A stretch of 64,000 nucleotides of DNA from Streptomyces sp. NRRL WC-3626 (GCF_000718785.1 NZ_JOCA01000019.1:1-64000); one strand, 5' to 3'; numbered from the stretch's first letter, positions 34,026 through 43,301 are shown. Notes: generated by a model not told the origin, from the letters alone. A program made the numbers and translations.

Positions 34026-34818
34026 CCTGCACCACCACCCTGCGCGTCGCCACCGACTGCAGCAGCCGGCCCGCCGCCAGCAGCGCCACCGCCCACGCCG
34101 CCTGGAACGCGAACGCCGCCGACGGATCCGTCTCCCCCATCAGCACATCCGCCGGAACCTGGATCTGCGCCGCCCACGGCAGCACCCGCACCACCTCGCC
34201 GAGCGTGCCCGGGAAGACGTTCAGCGGCAGCACCATGCCCGAGAAGAAGACCCCCGTGATCATCAGCACCTGGCCGATGCCCATGCCGTCCATCAGCCAG
34301 AACACACACAGGGCCGCCAGATAGCGGATCGCGAAACTCACCACCGCCGCCAGCACCAGCGTCACCGCGAACGCCAGCCACGCGGCGGCCTCCGTGGGCA
34401 GCGCCATCGTGAAGAACAGCGAACCGAACAGGAACGGCACCAACCCGCGCCCCAGCAACTGGAACGCCGCCCGCCCCACATCACCCGCCAGCCACCACAG
34501 CTGCAGATCCACCGGCCGGTACAGATCCACGGCGACCTCACCGGTGCGGATGCGCTCCATCAGCTCCTTCTCCGCACCCCCGCCCTGGATCGCCAGCGTC
34601 GCGTACAGACACTGCCCCAGCCACACGTACGTCACCGCCTGCGCCTGGTCGTAGCCGCCCAGACCCGGCCGCTCGTCCCACAGCGCCAGATACGTGTACA
34701 CGAGGATCAGCCCGAACACCGTATTGGTGAACACCCCCGCCGCCGTCGCCGCCCGATACGACGCGTACCGCCTGAAACCCCCCACCGCGACGGACAGATA
34801 CAACCGCGCCGAGCCCAC
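34018..34818 (-). CDS. ABC-2 family (DUF990) permease subunit
   Basis: A 266-residue permease starting LYLSVAVGGFRRYASYRAAT, with six predicted helices including AAWLAFAVTLVLAAVVSFAI, LAALCVFWLMDGMGIGQVLM and ITGVFFSGMVLPLNVFPGTL, the latter containing the family's conserved SGMVLPLNVFP stretch. The GTG at 34818 has GGAGG upstream and is better than start codons further back. It is first in the exporter operon and divergent from the penicillin-binding protein gene. Confidence 0.88.
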   Translation of the reverse strand: MGSARLYLSVAVGGFRRYASYRAATAAGVFTNTVFGLILVYTYLALWDERPGLGGYDQAQAVTYVWLGQCLYATLAIQGGGAEKELMERIRTGEVAVDLYRPVDLQLWWLAGDVGRAAFQLLGRGLVPFLFGSLFFTMALPTEAAAWLAFAVTLVLAAVVSFAIRYLAALCVFWLMDGMGIGQVLMITGVFFSGMVLPLNVFPGTLGEVVRVLPWAAQIQVPADVLMGETDPSAAFAFQAAWAVALLAAGRLLQSVATRRVVVQGG

Positions 34819-35073
34819 GCCCCACCCTCCTCCCGCAATCGGCACCAAAGCGCAGGAGCCTAAACCGCCCGCCACACCCCCTGCCACGCATTTTCGACGG
34901 CGGCCCTCCCCCGCGAGGTGCGGCCATGCGCGTGACAAGCCGGGTGCGCGCTCCACGCGCGGCGTCACCGGGCACGCCCCGCCGGATGGGACAGTCTTGA
35001 ATAAGAGGCACACAACACGGCGTAGCCGCACACACTACGGCGCAGTGGAACGAACAAGGCGAAACAGGAGTCC

Positions 35074-37392
35074 GTGCACGACATGAGCGACGAGCCGCAG
35101 CCGCAGCAGCCGGAGAAGGGCTGGGCGCCGAGAGACCCCCGGGCGGCCGGCGCCCCCAAGAAGCCCGGACGCACCGGCTGGCGCCGGTTCGTCCCCACCT
35201 GGCGCATGACCCTCGGCGGGCTCCTCATCACCGCCACCGTCGTCGTCGGCGGCTTCTTCCTCGGCTACCACCTCGTACGGATCCCCGCCGCCAACGCCCT
35301 CGCCACCCAGCAGGCCAACGTCTACCTCTACGCCGACGGCACCGTCATCGCCCGCGACGGCGAGGTCAACCGGGAGAACGTCACCCTCTCCCAGATCTCC
35401 GAGGACGCCCAGCACGCCGTCCTCGCCGCCGAGGACCGGGACTTCTACACCGAGTCCGCCATCGACCCCCAGGCCATGGTCCGCGCCGCCTGGAACACCG
35501 CCACCGGCAAAGGCCGCCAGTCCGGCTCCACCATCACCCAGCAGTACGTGAAGAACTACTACCTCCGCCAGGAGCAGACCGTCACCCGCAAGGTGAAGGA
35601 GTTCTTCATCTCCATCAAGCTCGACCGCGAACAGACCAAGGACCAGATCCTCGAGGGCTACCTCAACACCAGCTTCTTCGGCCGCGGCGCCTACGGCATC
35701 CAGTCCGCCGCCCACGCCTACTACGGCATCGACGCCGCCGAGCTCGACGCCGGCCGCGCCGCCTACCTCGCCGCCCTCGTCAACGCCCCCAGCCAGTACG
35801 ACGTCATCACCCACCCCGAGAACCGCGACACCGTCGAACACCGCTGGAACTACGTCCTCGACGGCATGGTCGACGAAGGCTGGCTCGGCGCCGCCGAACG
35901 CGCCGGCATGAAGTTCCCGATGCCGGAGAAGACCACCGTCTCCACCAGCCTCTCCGGCCAGCGCGGTTACATCGTCAACATCGTCAAGAACCACCTCGTC
36001 CAGAACGACATCGTCGACGAGGCCGCCCTCGGCACCGGCGGCTACCGCATCACCACCACCCTGCAGAAGGACAAGCAGGACGCCTTCGTCGACGCCGTCA
36101 ACGACAACCTCATGGACCGCCTCGACCAGAAGAACCGCAAGGCCGACACCTACGTCCGGGCCGGCGGCGCCTCCGTCGACGTCAAGACCGGCAAGGTCGT
36201 CGCCATGTACAACGGCATCGACTACGTCAAGCAGTACACCCCCAACGCCACCCGCCGGGACTTCCAGGTCGGCTCCAGCTTCAAGCCGTTCGTCTTCACC
36301 GCCGCCGTCGAGAACGGCTCCCGCACCCAGGACGGCCGCCCCATCACCCCCAACGCCATCTACGACGGCAACAGCGAACGCCCCGTCCAGGGCTGGCCCG
36401 GCGCCCGCTACGCCCCCGAGAACGAGGACCACCGCGACTACGGCGACATCACCGTCCGCGAGGCCACCGACAAGTCCGTCAACGCCGTCTACGCGCAGAT
36501 GGCCACCGACGTCGGCCCCGACCGCGTCCGCGAGACCGCCGTCGCCCTGGGCCTGTCCGAGGACACCCCCAGCCTCGACGACGCCGGGCCCTCCATCGCC
36601 CTCGGTGTCGCGACCGCCAGCGTCCTCGACATGGCCGAGGCCTACGCCACCCTCGCCAACCACGGCAAACACGGCGACTACACCATGATCGAGAAGATCA
36701 CCCAGAACGGCCGGAACGTCGAACTGCCCGAACGGCACACCCGCCAGGCCGTCACCCGCCAGGCCGCCGACACCACCACCTCCGTGCTGCGCGGCGTCGT
36801 CGAGAACGGCACCGCCACCGCCGCCCAGACCGCCGGCCGCCCCGCCGCCGGCAAGACCGGCACCGCCGAGGAGGACACCGCCGCCTGGTTCGCCGGCTAC
36901 ACCCCCGACCTCGCCACCGTCGTCGCCGTCATGGGCCAGGACCCGGTCACCGCCGGCCACAAACCCCTCTACGGCGTCATGGGCCTCCCCAGGATCAACG
37001 GCGGCGGCGCCCCGGCCGAGATCTGGGGCCAGTACACCCGCGAAGCCCTCGACGGCGTACCGGTCACGCCCTTCAGCCTGCGGCTCCAGCCCGGCGCCTA
37101 CAAGACCCAGCCGCCGCCGAGCGACTCCAGCAACAGCCCGTCCTTCTCCGGCGAACCCGACGACAGCGACAGCGGGGCGCCGGACGGGAGGGACACGGGG
37201 ACGGAGACGGGGACGGGGACGGACGAGGAGTCCGCCGACGGCCAGGACGAGCCGGAGTCACCCCGGCGGCAGACCGACGGCAGCGCGGCGCCCACCGACG
37301 ACACCGGCGAGAGCGACGCCAACGGAGACGAGAACCCCGTCTCCGACGGCCTCACCGGCGCACTCACCCAGGGCACCCGCTGGGACGAGTGA
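35074..37392 (+). CDS. Class A penicillin-binding protein (transglycosylase/transpeptidase)
   Basis: A 772-residue bifunctional peptidoglycan synthase. After a ~45-residue cytoplasmic part there is one membrane anchor (MTLGGLLITATVVVGGFFLG). The GT51 glycosyltransferase domain has AVLAAEDRDFYTES, GQSGSTITQQY-type sequence (RQSGSTITQQYVKNYY) and GYLNTSFFGRGAYGI. The transpeptidase domain has SSFK with catalytic S401, DKSVN, and GKTGTAEE. The tail (~680-772) is a Ser/Asp/Glu-rich low-complexity region. It acts outside the membrane to polymerise and cross-link peptidoglycan. The start is GTG 35074 or ATG 35083. Confidence 0.92.
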   Translation: MHDMSDEPQPQQPEKGWAPRDPRAAGAPKKPGRTGWRRFVPTWRMTLGGLLITATVVVGGFFLGYHLVRIPAANALATQQANVYLYADGTVIARDGEVNRENVTLSQISEDAQHAVLAAEDRDFYTESAIDPQAMVRAAWNTATGKGRQSGSTITQQYVKNYYLRQEQTVTRKVKEFFISIKLDREQTKDQILEGYLNTSFFGRGAYGIQSAAHAYYGIDAAELDAGRAAYLAALVNAPSQYDVITHPENRDTVEHRWNYVLDGMVDEGWLGAAERAGMKFPMPEKTTVSTSLSGQRGYIVNIVKNHLVQNDIVDEAALGTGGYRITTTLQKDKQDAFVDAVNDNLMDRLDQKNRKADTYVRAGGASVDVKTGKVVAMYNGIDYVKQYTPNATRRDFQVGSSFKPFVFTAAVENGSRTQDGRPITPNAIYDGNSERPVQGWPGARYAPENEDHRDYGDITVREATDKSVNAVYAQMATDVGPDRVRETAVALGLSEDTPSLDDAGPSIALGVATASVLDMAEAYATLANHGKHGDYTMIEKITQNGRNVELPERHTRQAVTRQAADTTTSVLRGVVENGTATAAQTAGRPAAGKTGTAEEDTAAWFAGYTPDLATVVAVMGQDPVTAGHKPLYGVMGLPRINGGGAPAEIWGQYTREALDGVPVTPFSLRLQPGAYKTQPPPSDSSNSPSFSGEPDDSDSGAPDGRDTGTETGTGTDEESADGQDEPESPRRQTDGSAAPTDDTGESDANGDENPVSDGLTGALTQGTRWDE

Positions 37393-37407
37393 CCCGGCCC
37401 TCCGCTC

Positions 37408-37728
37408 TCAGTGCCCGGACGTCGCCTTCAGCCCCACCACCGCCACCAGCAGCAGACAGATGAAGAAGATCCGCGCCGCCGTCACCGGCTCACCCAGCAC
37501 CCACATGCCCAGCACCGCGGCCCCGGCCGCGCCGATGCCCACCCACACGCCGTACGCCGTACCGATCGGCAGCGTACGAGCCGCGTACGACAGCAGCAGC
37601 ATGCTCGCCACGATGCCCGCGCCGGTCAGCACACTCGGGACCAGACGGGTGAAACCGTCGGTGTACTTCATCCCCACCGACCAGCCGACCTCCAGCAGAC
37701 CGGCGATCACAAGCAGAACCCACGCCAT
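37408..37728 (-). CDS. gdx: SMR family guanidinium exporter (Gdx/SugE-like)
   Basis: A 106-residue four-helix small multidrug resistance protein: MAWVLLVIAGLLEVGWSVGM with conserved Glu13, ending in VAVVGLKATSGH. ATG 37728 is chosen over an upstream GTG because GGAG is then nine bases away and homologues begin MAW. It exports guanidinium in exchange for protons. A guanidine-III riboswitch lies directly upstream on the same strand, which identifies the physiological ligand better than the protein sequence alone. Confidence 0.9.
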   Translation of the reverse strand: MAWVLLVIAGLLEVGWSVGMKYTDGFTRLVPSVLTGAGIVASMLLLSYAARTLPIGTAYGVWVGIGAAGAAVLGMWVLGEPVTAARIFFICLLLVAVVGLKATSGH

Positions 37729-37764
37729 GACAGGCACCTCCGGGACACGAACGGAAACGGGGGT

Positions 37765-37808
37765 GCGTCGTCTTTGCCTTCACCCCGGTACGGCGCGTCT
37801 CGTCGGGG
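37765..37808 (-). promoter_or_regulatory. Guanidine-III riboswitch (ykkC-III)
   Basis: On the minus strand the RNA reads CCCCGACGAGACGCGCCGUA, then CCGGGG, then UGAAGGCAAAGACGACGC. It contains the invariant ACGAG and GCGCCGUACC segments and a CAAGAC-like segment. P1 pairs CCCCG with CGGGG, and P2 pairs GCGCCGU with ACGACGC with one C-A mismatch, forming the compact pseudoknot. It ends 36 bases before the gdx start codon. Guanidine binding normally turns expression on. Confidence 0.85.
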
Positions 37809-37858
37809 CCCTCACGGGTCCCCCCAGCCTAGGCCCCGCCCCGGCCCGGACACACGAA

Positions 37859-37888
37859 AAGGGCTGGTGACCATGGTCACCAGCCCTT
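37859..37888 (-). terminator. Perfect palindromic terminator after groES-like gene
   Basis: A 30-base perfect palindrome with arms beginning AAGGGCTGGTGACC. On the minus strand it is followed by TTTTC, making an intrinsic terminator for the groES-like gene just before the gdx leader. Confidence 0.8.
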
Positions 37889-37901
37889 CCCGGCCATTGA
37901 A

Positions 37902-38258
37902 CTACAGGTACAAACCCGTCGAATCCTCGGAACCCTCGAAACGGTCCGCGGCCACCGCGTGCAGATCGCGCTCCCGCATCAGCACATACGCCGTGCCCCG
38001 CACCTCGACCTCCGCCCGGTCCTCCGGGTCGTACAGCACCCGGTCGCCCGGCTCCACGGTCCGGACGTTCTGCCCCACCGCGACCACCTCGGCCCAGGCC
38101 AGCCGGCGGCCCACCGCCGCCGTCGCGGGAATCAGGATGCCGCCCCCCGAACGCCGCTCGCCCTCACCCGCGTCCTGCCGCACGAGTACGCGATCGTGCA
38201 GCATCCGGATGGGGAGCTTGTCGTCCTGGGAACCGTGCTCGAGTCTCTTGGCGCTCAC
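37902..38258 (-). CDS. GroES-like co-chaperonin family protein
   Basis: A 118-residue protein with the GroES beta-barrel: IRMLHDRVLVRQDAGEGERR, SGGGILIPATA, AEVVAVGQNVRTVEPGDRVL, and ending VRGTAYVLMRERDLHAVA. The mobile loop (GERRSGGGILI) is present. It is not the groES of a groESL operon since no groEL follows; Streptomyces carries such a stand-alone paralogue. The GTG at 38258 is used as the start. Confidence 0.87.
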   Translation of the reverse strand: MSAKRLEHGSQDDKLPIRMLHDRVLVRQDAGEGERRSGGGILIPATAAVGRRLAWAEVVAVGQNVRTVEPGDRVLYDPEDRAEVEVRGTAYVLMRERDLHAVAADRFEGSEDSTGLYL

Positions 38259-38303
38259 GTCCTGAAACCTACCTGCCTCCGCGCCGGCCGCACGCCGCCG
38301 GGG

Positions 38304-38633
38304 TCAACGCCTGCGCCGACGGGTCCCCAGGGCCAGCAGCCCCACGGCACCCACCACCAGCACCGCCACCGGAACGACCCGCTCCAGCCGCGGCGCGCCC
38401 TCCGGGTCCACGAACCGTGCCTTCACATCGCTCACCACACCGTTGACACGGACGTACGCCCGGCCCAGCGTGTGATCCACGTTCGACACCACGCGGGCCT
38501 TGGCATCCCCCACGATCGTCTTGGGATGCACCCGCACACCGATCTCGTCCAGGGTCTCGGCCAGCACCGCACGGCGGCGCCTGATGTCCGCCTCGATCTG
38601 CGCCGGGGTTCTGGTGTCCGCCGTGTCCGCCAC
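38304..38633 (-). CDS. DUF3618 domain protein
   Basis: A 109-residue protein. The DUF3618 signature is ADIRRRRAVLAETLDEIG, VRVHPKTIVGDAKARV, with a C-terminal membrane helix (VVPVAVLVVGAVGLLALG) and a terminal RRRRR. It is likely an inner-membrane protein with a cytoplasmic N-terminus. The function is unknown, though it is conserved in actinomycetes. It lies upstream of the groES-like gene on the same strand. Confidence 0.85.
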   Translation of the reverse strand: MADTADTRTPAQIEADIRRRRAVLAETLDEIGVRVHPKTIVGDAKARVVSNVDHTLGRAYVRVNGVVSDVKARFVDPEGAPRLERVVPVAVLVVGAVGLLALGTRRRRR

Positions 38634-38771
38634 CGTGCCGCCTCCGATATCCGCTGATACCTGTGTGTACCTGTGCCGGACAGTCTGTCAGCTTCACACC
38701 GCCACGCACGGTCAGGACCCCCGGTTACCCTCGATCCCGGCACCCGATCCACGCACGAGGAGACCCGACCG

Positions 38772-39239
38772 ATGAGTGAACGCCTCCAGCCCGGGGACGA
38801 GGCCCCCGCCTTCACCCTGCCCGACGCCGACGGCAACGAGGTGTCCCTGGCCGACCACAAGGGCCGCAAGGTCATCGTCTACTTCTACCCGGCCGCCCTC
38901 ACTCCCGGCTGCACCAAGCAGGCCTGCGACTTCACGGACAACCTCGACCTGCTGGCCGGCGCCGGCTACGACGTCATCGGCATCTCCCCCGACAAGCCGG
39001 AGAAGCTCGCCAAGTTCCGCGAGGCGGAGTCCCTGAAGGTCACCCTCCTCGCCGACCCGGAGAAGACGGTCCTGGACGCCTACGCCGCCTACGGCGAGAA
39101 AAAGAACTACGGCAAGACCTACCTGGGCGTCATCCGCTCCACGATCGTGGTGGACGAGCAGGGCAAGGTCGAGCACGCCCTCTACAACGTCCGGGCGACG
39201 GGCCACGTGGCCAAGATCATCAAGGATCTGGGGATCTGA
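38772..39239 (+). CDS. bcp: Thioredoxin-dependent thiol peroxidase
   Basis: A 155-residue peroxiredoxin Q: FTLPDADGNEVSLADHKGRK, YFYPAALTPGCTKQACDF with the peroxidatic Cys in TPGCT and the resolving Cys five residues later, DVIGISPDKPEKLAKF, and EKKNYGKTYLGVIRSTIVVD. It reduces hydrogen peroxide and organic peroxides with thioredoxin. ATG 38772 has GAGGAG upstream. A hairpin follows before the tRNA gene. Confidence 0.92.
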   Translation: MSERLQPGDEAPAFTLPDADGNEVSLADHKGRKVIVYFYPAALTPGCTKQACDFTDNLDLLAGAGYDVIGISPDKPEKLAKFREAESLKVTLLADPEKTVLDAYAAYGEKKNYGKTYLGVIRSTIVVDEQGKVEHALYNVRATGHVAKIIKDLGI

Positions 39240-39245
39240 CCCCGC

Positions 39246-39271
39246 TGCCCGGCCGCTAGCATGGCCGGGCA
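39246..39271 (+). terminator. Hairpin between bcp and tRNA-Leu
   Basis: The arms TGCCCGGCC and GGCCGGGCA are perfect 9-base complements around GCTAGCAT, seven bases after the bcp stop. It is a plausible terminator isolating the tRNA gene. Confidence 0.6.
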
Positions 39272-39278
39272 GCATCAC

Positions 39279-39362
39279 GCGGCCGTGGTGGAACTGGCAG
39301 TCACGCTGGGTTTAGGTCCCAGTGGGGTAACTCCCGTGAGGGTTCGAGTCCCTCCGGCCGCA
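39279..39362 (+). tRNA. tRNA-Leu (anticodon UAG)
   Basis: The acceptor arm GCGGCCG pairs with CGGCCGC. The anticodon stem CTGGG/CCCAG encloses loop TTTAGGT with anticodon TAG. The long class II variable arm is TGGGGTAACTCCCG. The T arm is AGGGTTCGAGTCCCT. The discriminator base is A and the 3' CCA is not encoded. It reads the CUA/CUN leucine codons, CUA being rare here. Confidence 0.95.
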
Positions 39363-39369
39363 CCGGTGT

Positions 39370-39972
39370 TCAGCCCAGCAGATCCCGTACCGCCGGGACC
39401 AGGGCGCGGAACGCCTTGCCCCGGTGGCTGATCGCGTTCTTCTCGGCGGCCGTCAGTTCCGCGCACGTCCTCGTTTCGCCCTCCGGCTGGAGGATCGGGT
39501 CGTAGCCGAAGCCTCCCGTGCCGGAGGGGGTGTGGCGGAGGGTGCCCTTCAGGTGGCCTTCGACCACTCGTTCCGTGCCGTCGGGCAGGGCCAGGGCCGC
39601 CGCGCAGGCGAAGTGGGCCGCCCGGTGCGGGGGCTCGATGTCCGCGAGCTGGGCCAGGAGCAGGTCCAGGTTCGCCTTGTCGTCGCCGTGGGTGCCGGAC
39701 CAGCGGGCGGAGAAGATGCCGGGGGCGCCGTTCAGGACGTCGACGCAGAGGCCGGAGTCGTCGGCGACCGCGGGGAGGCCGGTCGCCCGGGCCAGGGCGT
39801 GGGCCTTGAGCAGGGCGTTCTCGGCGAAGGTGACGCCGGTTTCCCTGACGTCGGGGATGTCGGGGTAGGCGTCGGCGCCGACGAGTTCGTGGGGCAGGCC
39901 CGCGTCCGTGAGGATCGACCGGAGTTCGGTGATCTTTCCGGTGTTGCGGGTGGCGAGGATGAGGCGGGTCAT
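39370..39972 (-). CDS. rdgB: XTP/dITP diphosphatase (RdgB/HAM1)
   Basis: A 200-residue nucleotide pyrophosphatase that clears ITP, XTP and dITP. The motifs are RLILATRNTGKITEL, GVTFAENALLKA, ADDSGLCVDVLNGAPGIFSA, GTGGFGYDPI and SHRGKAFRAL. ATG 39972 begins at the family start. It is the last of three same-strand genes with rph and a lipoprotein gene; rph-rdgB pairing is conserved in actinobacteria. Confidence 0.94.
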   Translation of the reverse strand: MTRLILATRNTGKITELRSILTDAGLPHELVGADAYPDIPDVRETGVTFAENALLKAHALARATGLPAVADDSGLCVDVLNGAPGIFSARWSGTHGDDKANLDLLLAQLADIEPPHRAAHFACAAALALPDGTERVVEGHLKGTLRHTPSGTGGFGYDPILQPEGETRTCAELTAAEKNAISHRGKAFRALVPAVRDLLG

Positions 39973-40006
39973 GGGCCCAAGTATCCCTGGGCCCATGCTC
40001 GGGTCC

Positions 40007-40405
40007 TTACGGCGTACAGACCTTGGTGAGTTCGCCGGCCGCGTCGGTGACGGGGCTGATGTCGGGGGTCTCGTCGCCGTTCTGGATGGAGGTGCGGACG
40101 TTCCCGACGGCCGTCTGGAGGTCGTCGACGGCCTTGCCGACGTCGGCGTTGTCGGTCTTGTCGCCGATCTCGCCGAGGTTCTTGTCTATGGAGTCGAGGG
40201 ATTCCTCGAGTTGGGTCAGGTCGTCGCCGGCGTTCTCGACGGCCTGCTGCATGTCGGTGACGCTGTCGGCGATGGCGTCGGCGGTCTGGACGCAGTCCAG
40301 TGCCTTGTCGACGGCGGCGCAGCCGGTGGTGAGTCCGGCGGTCAGCGCGACGGCCGCCAGGGTGGCGGCGACGGCTGCGGTGCGGCGTCGGCGGCTCGCG
40401 GCCAT
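40007..40405 (-). CDS. Putative lipoprotein
   Basis: A 132-residue secreted protein. The signal peptide is RRRRTAAVAATLAAVALTAG followed by the lipobox LTTGC, so the mature protein starts with a lipid-linked Cys. The rest is a helical region with heptad-like pattern (VTDMQQAVENAGDDLTQLEE, SLDSIDKNLGEIGDKTDNAD) predicting coiled coil. The ATG at 40405 follows GGGAGGG. It lies between rph and rdgB. Function unknown. Confidence 0.72.
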   Translation of the reverse strand: MAASRRRRTAAVAATLAAVALTAGLTTGCAAVDKALDCVQTADAIADSVTDMQQAVENAGDDLTQLEESLDSIDKNLGEIGDKTDNADVGKAVDDLQTAVGNVRTSIQNGDETPDISPVTDAAGELTKVCTP

Positions 40406-40548
40406 GGATGGGTCCCTCCCCTTTGTAGGGCCGGTGGGGCCCTGGTCGTCGGCCGGGCGCCCGGGGTCGATCCGTGCGCCCGTACCCCTTGAGACGCGGC
40501 GGTGGCCGGCGCGGTTGCCCGCGTCGGCCACGCGCCTTGGTGTGTCTT

Positions 40549-41286
<738 letters not shown>

Positions 41287-41365
41287 GGCGCCGAGCCTAG
41301 CCGTACAGGGGTGGGGGCCCCTTCCGGATGCGTGGACGGGGCCCCGAAGGTGTAAGCGGGGGTGC

Positions 41366-41599
41366 TTACATCATGTCTTCGATCTCGGCCGCGACGGGGT
41401 CGGCGTCGGTGCCGATGACGACCTGGATGGCGCTGCCCATCTTGACGACGCCGTGGGCGCCGGCGGCCTTGAGGGCGGCTTCGTCGACCTTGGCGGGGTC
41501 CACGACTTCGGTGCGGAGGCGGGTGATGCAGCCTTCGACCTCTTCGATGTTGTCGATGCCGCCGAGCCCGGCAACGATCTTCTCAGCCTTGGTGGCCAT
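41366..41599 (-). CDS. nagF: PTS EIIB component for N-acetylglucosamine
   Basis: A 77-residue stand-alone EIIB domain of the glucose/GlcNAc class: [20 protein letters not shown], with phosphorylatable C24, and [20 protein letters not shown]. It passes phosphate from EIIA(Crr) to the incoming sugar through the EIIC permease. GGGAG lies before ATG 41599. It is divergent from nagE1 across a DasR-type site. The name is taken from the equivalent S. coelicolor gene order. Confidence 0.9.
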   Translation of the reverse strand: MATKAEKIVAGLGGIDNIEEVEGCITRLRTEVVDPAKVDEAALKAAGAHGVVKMGSAIQVVIGTDADPVAAEIEDMM

Positions 41600-41718
41600 G
41601 TTCGTTCTCCCTGATCCGAACCGCTTTGTCGCAGTAACCCACAGTTGGCCCATCTTTGCGAGCGGTCCCGTCGTGGGTGCCGAATGATGGCGTCACGACA
41701 GCGGTACCGTCCTGCCTC

Positions 41719-41734
41719 ACTGGTCTACACCACC
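41719..41734. promoter_or_regulatory. DasR-responsive element (dre) between nagF and nagE1
   Basis: ACTGGTCTACACCACC matches the DasR operator pattern (ACTGGTCTAGACCAGT-like). In Streptomyces DasR, a GntR repressor released by glucosamine-6-phosphate, controls these genes. The site serves both divergent promoters. Confidence 0.85.
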
Positions 41735-41786
41735 GGGTGGACTGCCGCCAAACCCGTCGTCACCGCCGCGGATCGAGGGGGCCCTG

Positions 41787-43091
41787 ATGAGTGCCGAGAG
41801 TTCCGGCGCCGGGAGTGCGGTCTCTCCCGCGCGGGAGGGCTGGAACCGTTTGTTCCAGGGTTTGCAGAAGATGGGCCGGAGTCTGCAGTTGCCGATCGCG
41901 GTGCTGCCGGCCGCGGGCATTCTGAACCGGCTGGGGCAGCCGGACGTGTTCGGGGACGAGGGTCTGGGCTGGACGGACGTCTCCAAGGTGATGGTGGGTG
42001 CGGGCGGGGCGCTGCTGGACGGTTCGCTGGGGCTGCCGCTGCTGTTCTGTGTGGGTGTGGCCATCGGGATGGCGAAGAAGTCGGACGGATCCACGGCGCT
42101 CGCGGCGGTGGCCGGGTTCCTCGTCTACTACAACGTGCTGCGCCAGTTCCCGGAGGACTGTCCCGGGGGCTCGAAGGCGGTGCCGATGGTGGGCTGCCAG
42201 GTGTCGGACGGGACGGTCACGGCGTTCACGTTCCAGAATCCGGGGGTTTTCGGCGGCATCGTGATCGGTTTGATGGCGGCGTACTTCTGGCAGCGGTTCC
42301 ACCGTACGCGGCTGGTGGACTGGCTCGGCTTCTTCAACGGGCGGCGGCTGGTGCCGATCATCATGGCGTTCGCGGCGATCGTGTTCGCCGCGTTGTGTCT
42401 GTGGGTGTGGCCGCCGATCGGTGACGCGCTGGAGAGTTTCAGCGACTGGATGGACGGGCTGGACGCGTGGGGCGCCGGTGTGTTCGGTCTGGCGAACCGG
42501 GCGTTGCTGGTGGTGGGGCTGCATCAGTTCCTGAACGTGCCCATCTGGTTCCAGTTCGGCTCGTACACGCGGCCGGACGGCACGGTGGTGCACGGGGACA
42601 TCAACATGTTCCTGGCGGGTGATCCGGACGCGGGGCAGTTCACCTCGGGGTTCTTCCCGATCATGATGTTCGCGCTGCCGGCGGCGGCGCTGGCGATCAC
42701 GCACTGTGCGAAGCCGCACCGGCGCAAGGAGGTCGGCGGGCTGATGCTGTCGGTGGCGCTGACGTCGTTCGTCACGGGGATCACGGAGCCGATCGAGTAC
42801 TCGTTCCTGTTCGTCGCCCCCTTGCTGTACGTGGCGCACGCGGTGCTGACGGGTGTGTCGATGGCGGTGACGTGGGGGTTGGGGGTGCACGACGGGTTCA
42901 GTTTCTCGGCGGGGCTGATCGACTACGTCATCAACTGGAACCTGGCGACCCGGCCGTGGGCGATCATCCCGATCGGGCTGTGCTTCGCGGCGGTGTACTA
43001 CGCGATCTTCCGGTTCGCGATCACGCGGTTCGATCTGCGGACTCCGGGGCGGGAGCCGGAGGAGGAGGTCGAGGACGCGGCGAAGGGGTGA
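41787..43091 (+). CDS. nagE1: PTS EIIC permease, N-acetylglucosamine family
   Basis: A 434-residue membrane EIIC of the glucose superfamily. It has FQGLQKMGRSLQLPIAVLPA, GVAIGMAKKSDGSTALAAVA, VDWLGFFNGRRLVPIIMAFA, LHQFLNVPIWFQFGSY, GFFPIMMFALPAAALAI, and TGITEPIEYSFLFVAP with the substrate-binding GITEPIE. About ten membrane segments are present and no fused EIIB. The loop between residues ~122 and 150 contains two Cys (EDCPGG and VGCQV) absent from nagE2. A dre site sits 53 bases upstream. Confidence 0.92.
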   Translation: MSAESSGAGSAVSPAREGWNRLFQGLQKMGRSLQLPIAVLPAAGILNRLGQPDVFGDEGLGWTDVSKVMVGAGGALLDGSLGLPLLFCVGVAIGMAKKSDGSTALAAVAGFLVYYNVLRQFPEDCPGGSKAVPMVGCQVSDGTVTAFTFQNPGVFGGIVIGLMAAYFWQRFHRTRLVDWLGFFNGRRLVPIIMAFAAIVFAALCLWVWPPIGDALESFSDWMDGLDAWGAGVFGLANRALLVVGLHQFLNVPIWFQFGSYTRPDGTVVHGDINMFLAGDPDAGQFTSGFFPIMMFALPAAALAITHCAKPHRRKEVGGLMLSVALTSFVTGITEPIEYSFLFVAPLLYVAHAVLTGVSMAVTWGLGVHDGFSFSAGLIDYVINWNLATRPWAIIPIGLCFAAVYYAIFRFAITRFDLRTPGREPEEEVEDAAKG

Positions 43092-43117
43092 TCTCGTAGG
43101 CTGGAGGCGGCTTGTGG

Positions 43118-43148
43118 AGCCCTCGGACCTGGTGGTCCGGGGGCTTTT
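43118..43148 (+). terminator. Rho-independent terminator after nagE1
   Basis: The arms AGCCCTCGGACC and GGTCCGGGGGCT (one mismatch) surround TGGT and are followed by TTTT, making a clear intrinsic terminator 26 bases after the nagE1 stop. Confidence 0.85.
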
Positions 43149-43254
43149 CGGTGCGCCTTCGCGCGGGTTCCGTTTCACCGGTGCGGCGGACACCGTGTGT
43201 AGCCCGGCGGTAGCAGGAATCGTGGGTTCCTTATGCGGCCTTCATCGTGCTACA

Positions 43255-43286
43255 ACAGGTCTACACCACTAGTGGTGTAGACCACC
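43255..43286 (+). promoter_or_regulatory. Double dre site before nagE2
   Basis: ACAGGTCTACACCACT (43255-43270) and AGTGGTGTAGACCACC (43271-43286) are adjoining DasR-type elements facing each other. Positions 43258-43283 form a 26-base perfect palindrome. It ends 15 bases before the nagE2 ATG, so binding would occlude promoter and ribosome entry. Confidence 0.88.
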
Positions 43287-43301
43287 ACCGATGGAGGAAG
43301 T

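Noticed and set aside
32073..34259. 728-codon plus-strand open frame
   Set aside because: Arg/His/Pro-rich shadow lying opposite the ABC exporter genes, which have all catalytic motifs on the other strand.
35035..36960. 641-codon minus-strand open frame
   Set aside because: Val/Gly/Asp-rich translation antisense to the penicillin-binding protein, without any domain.
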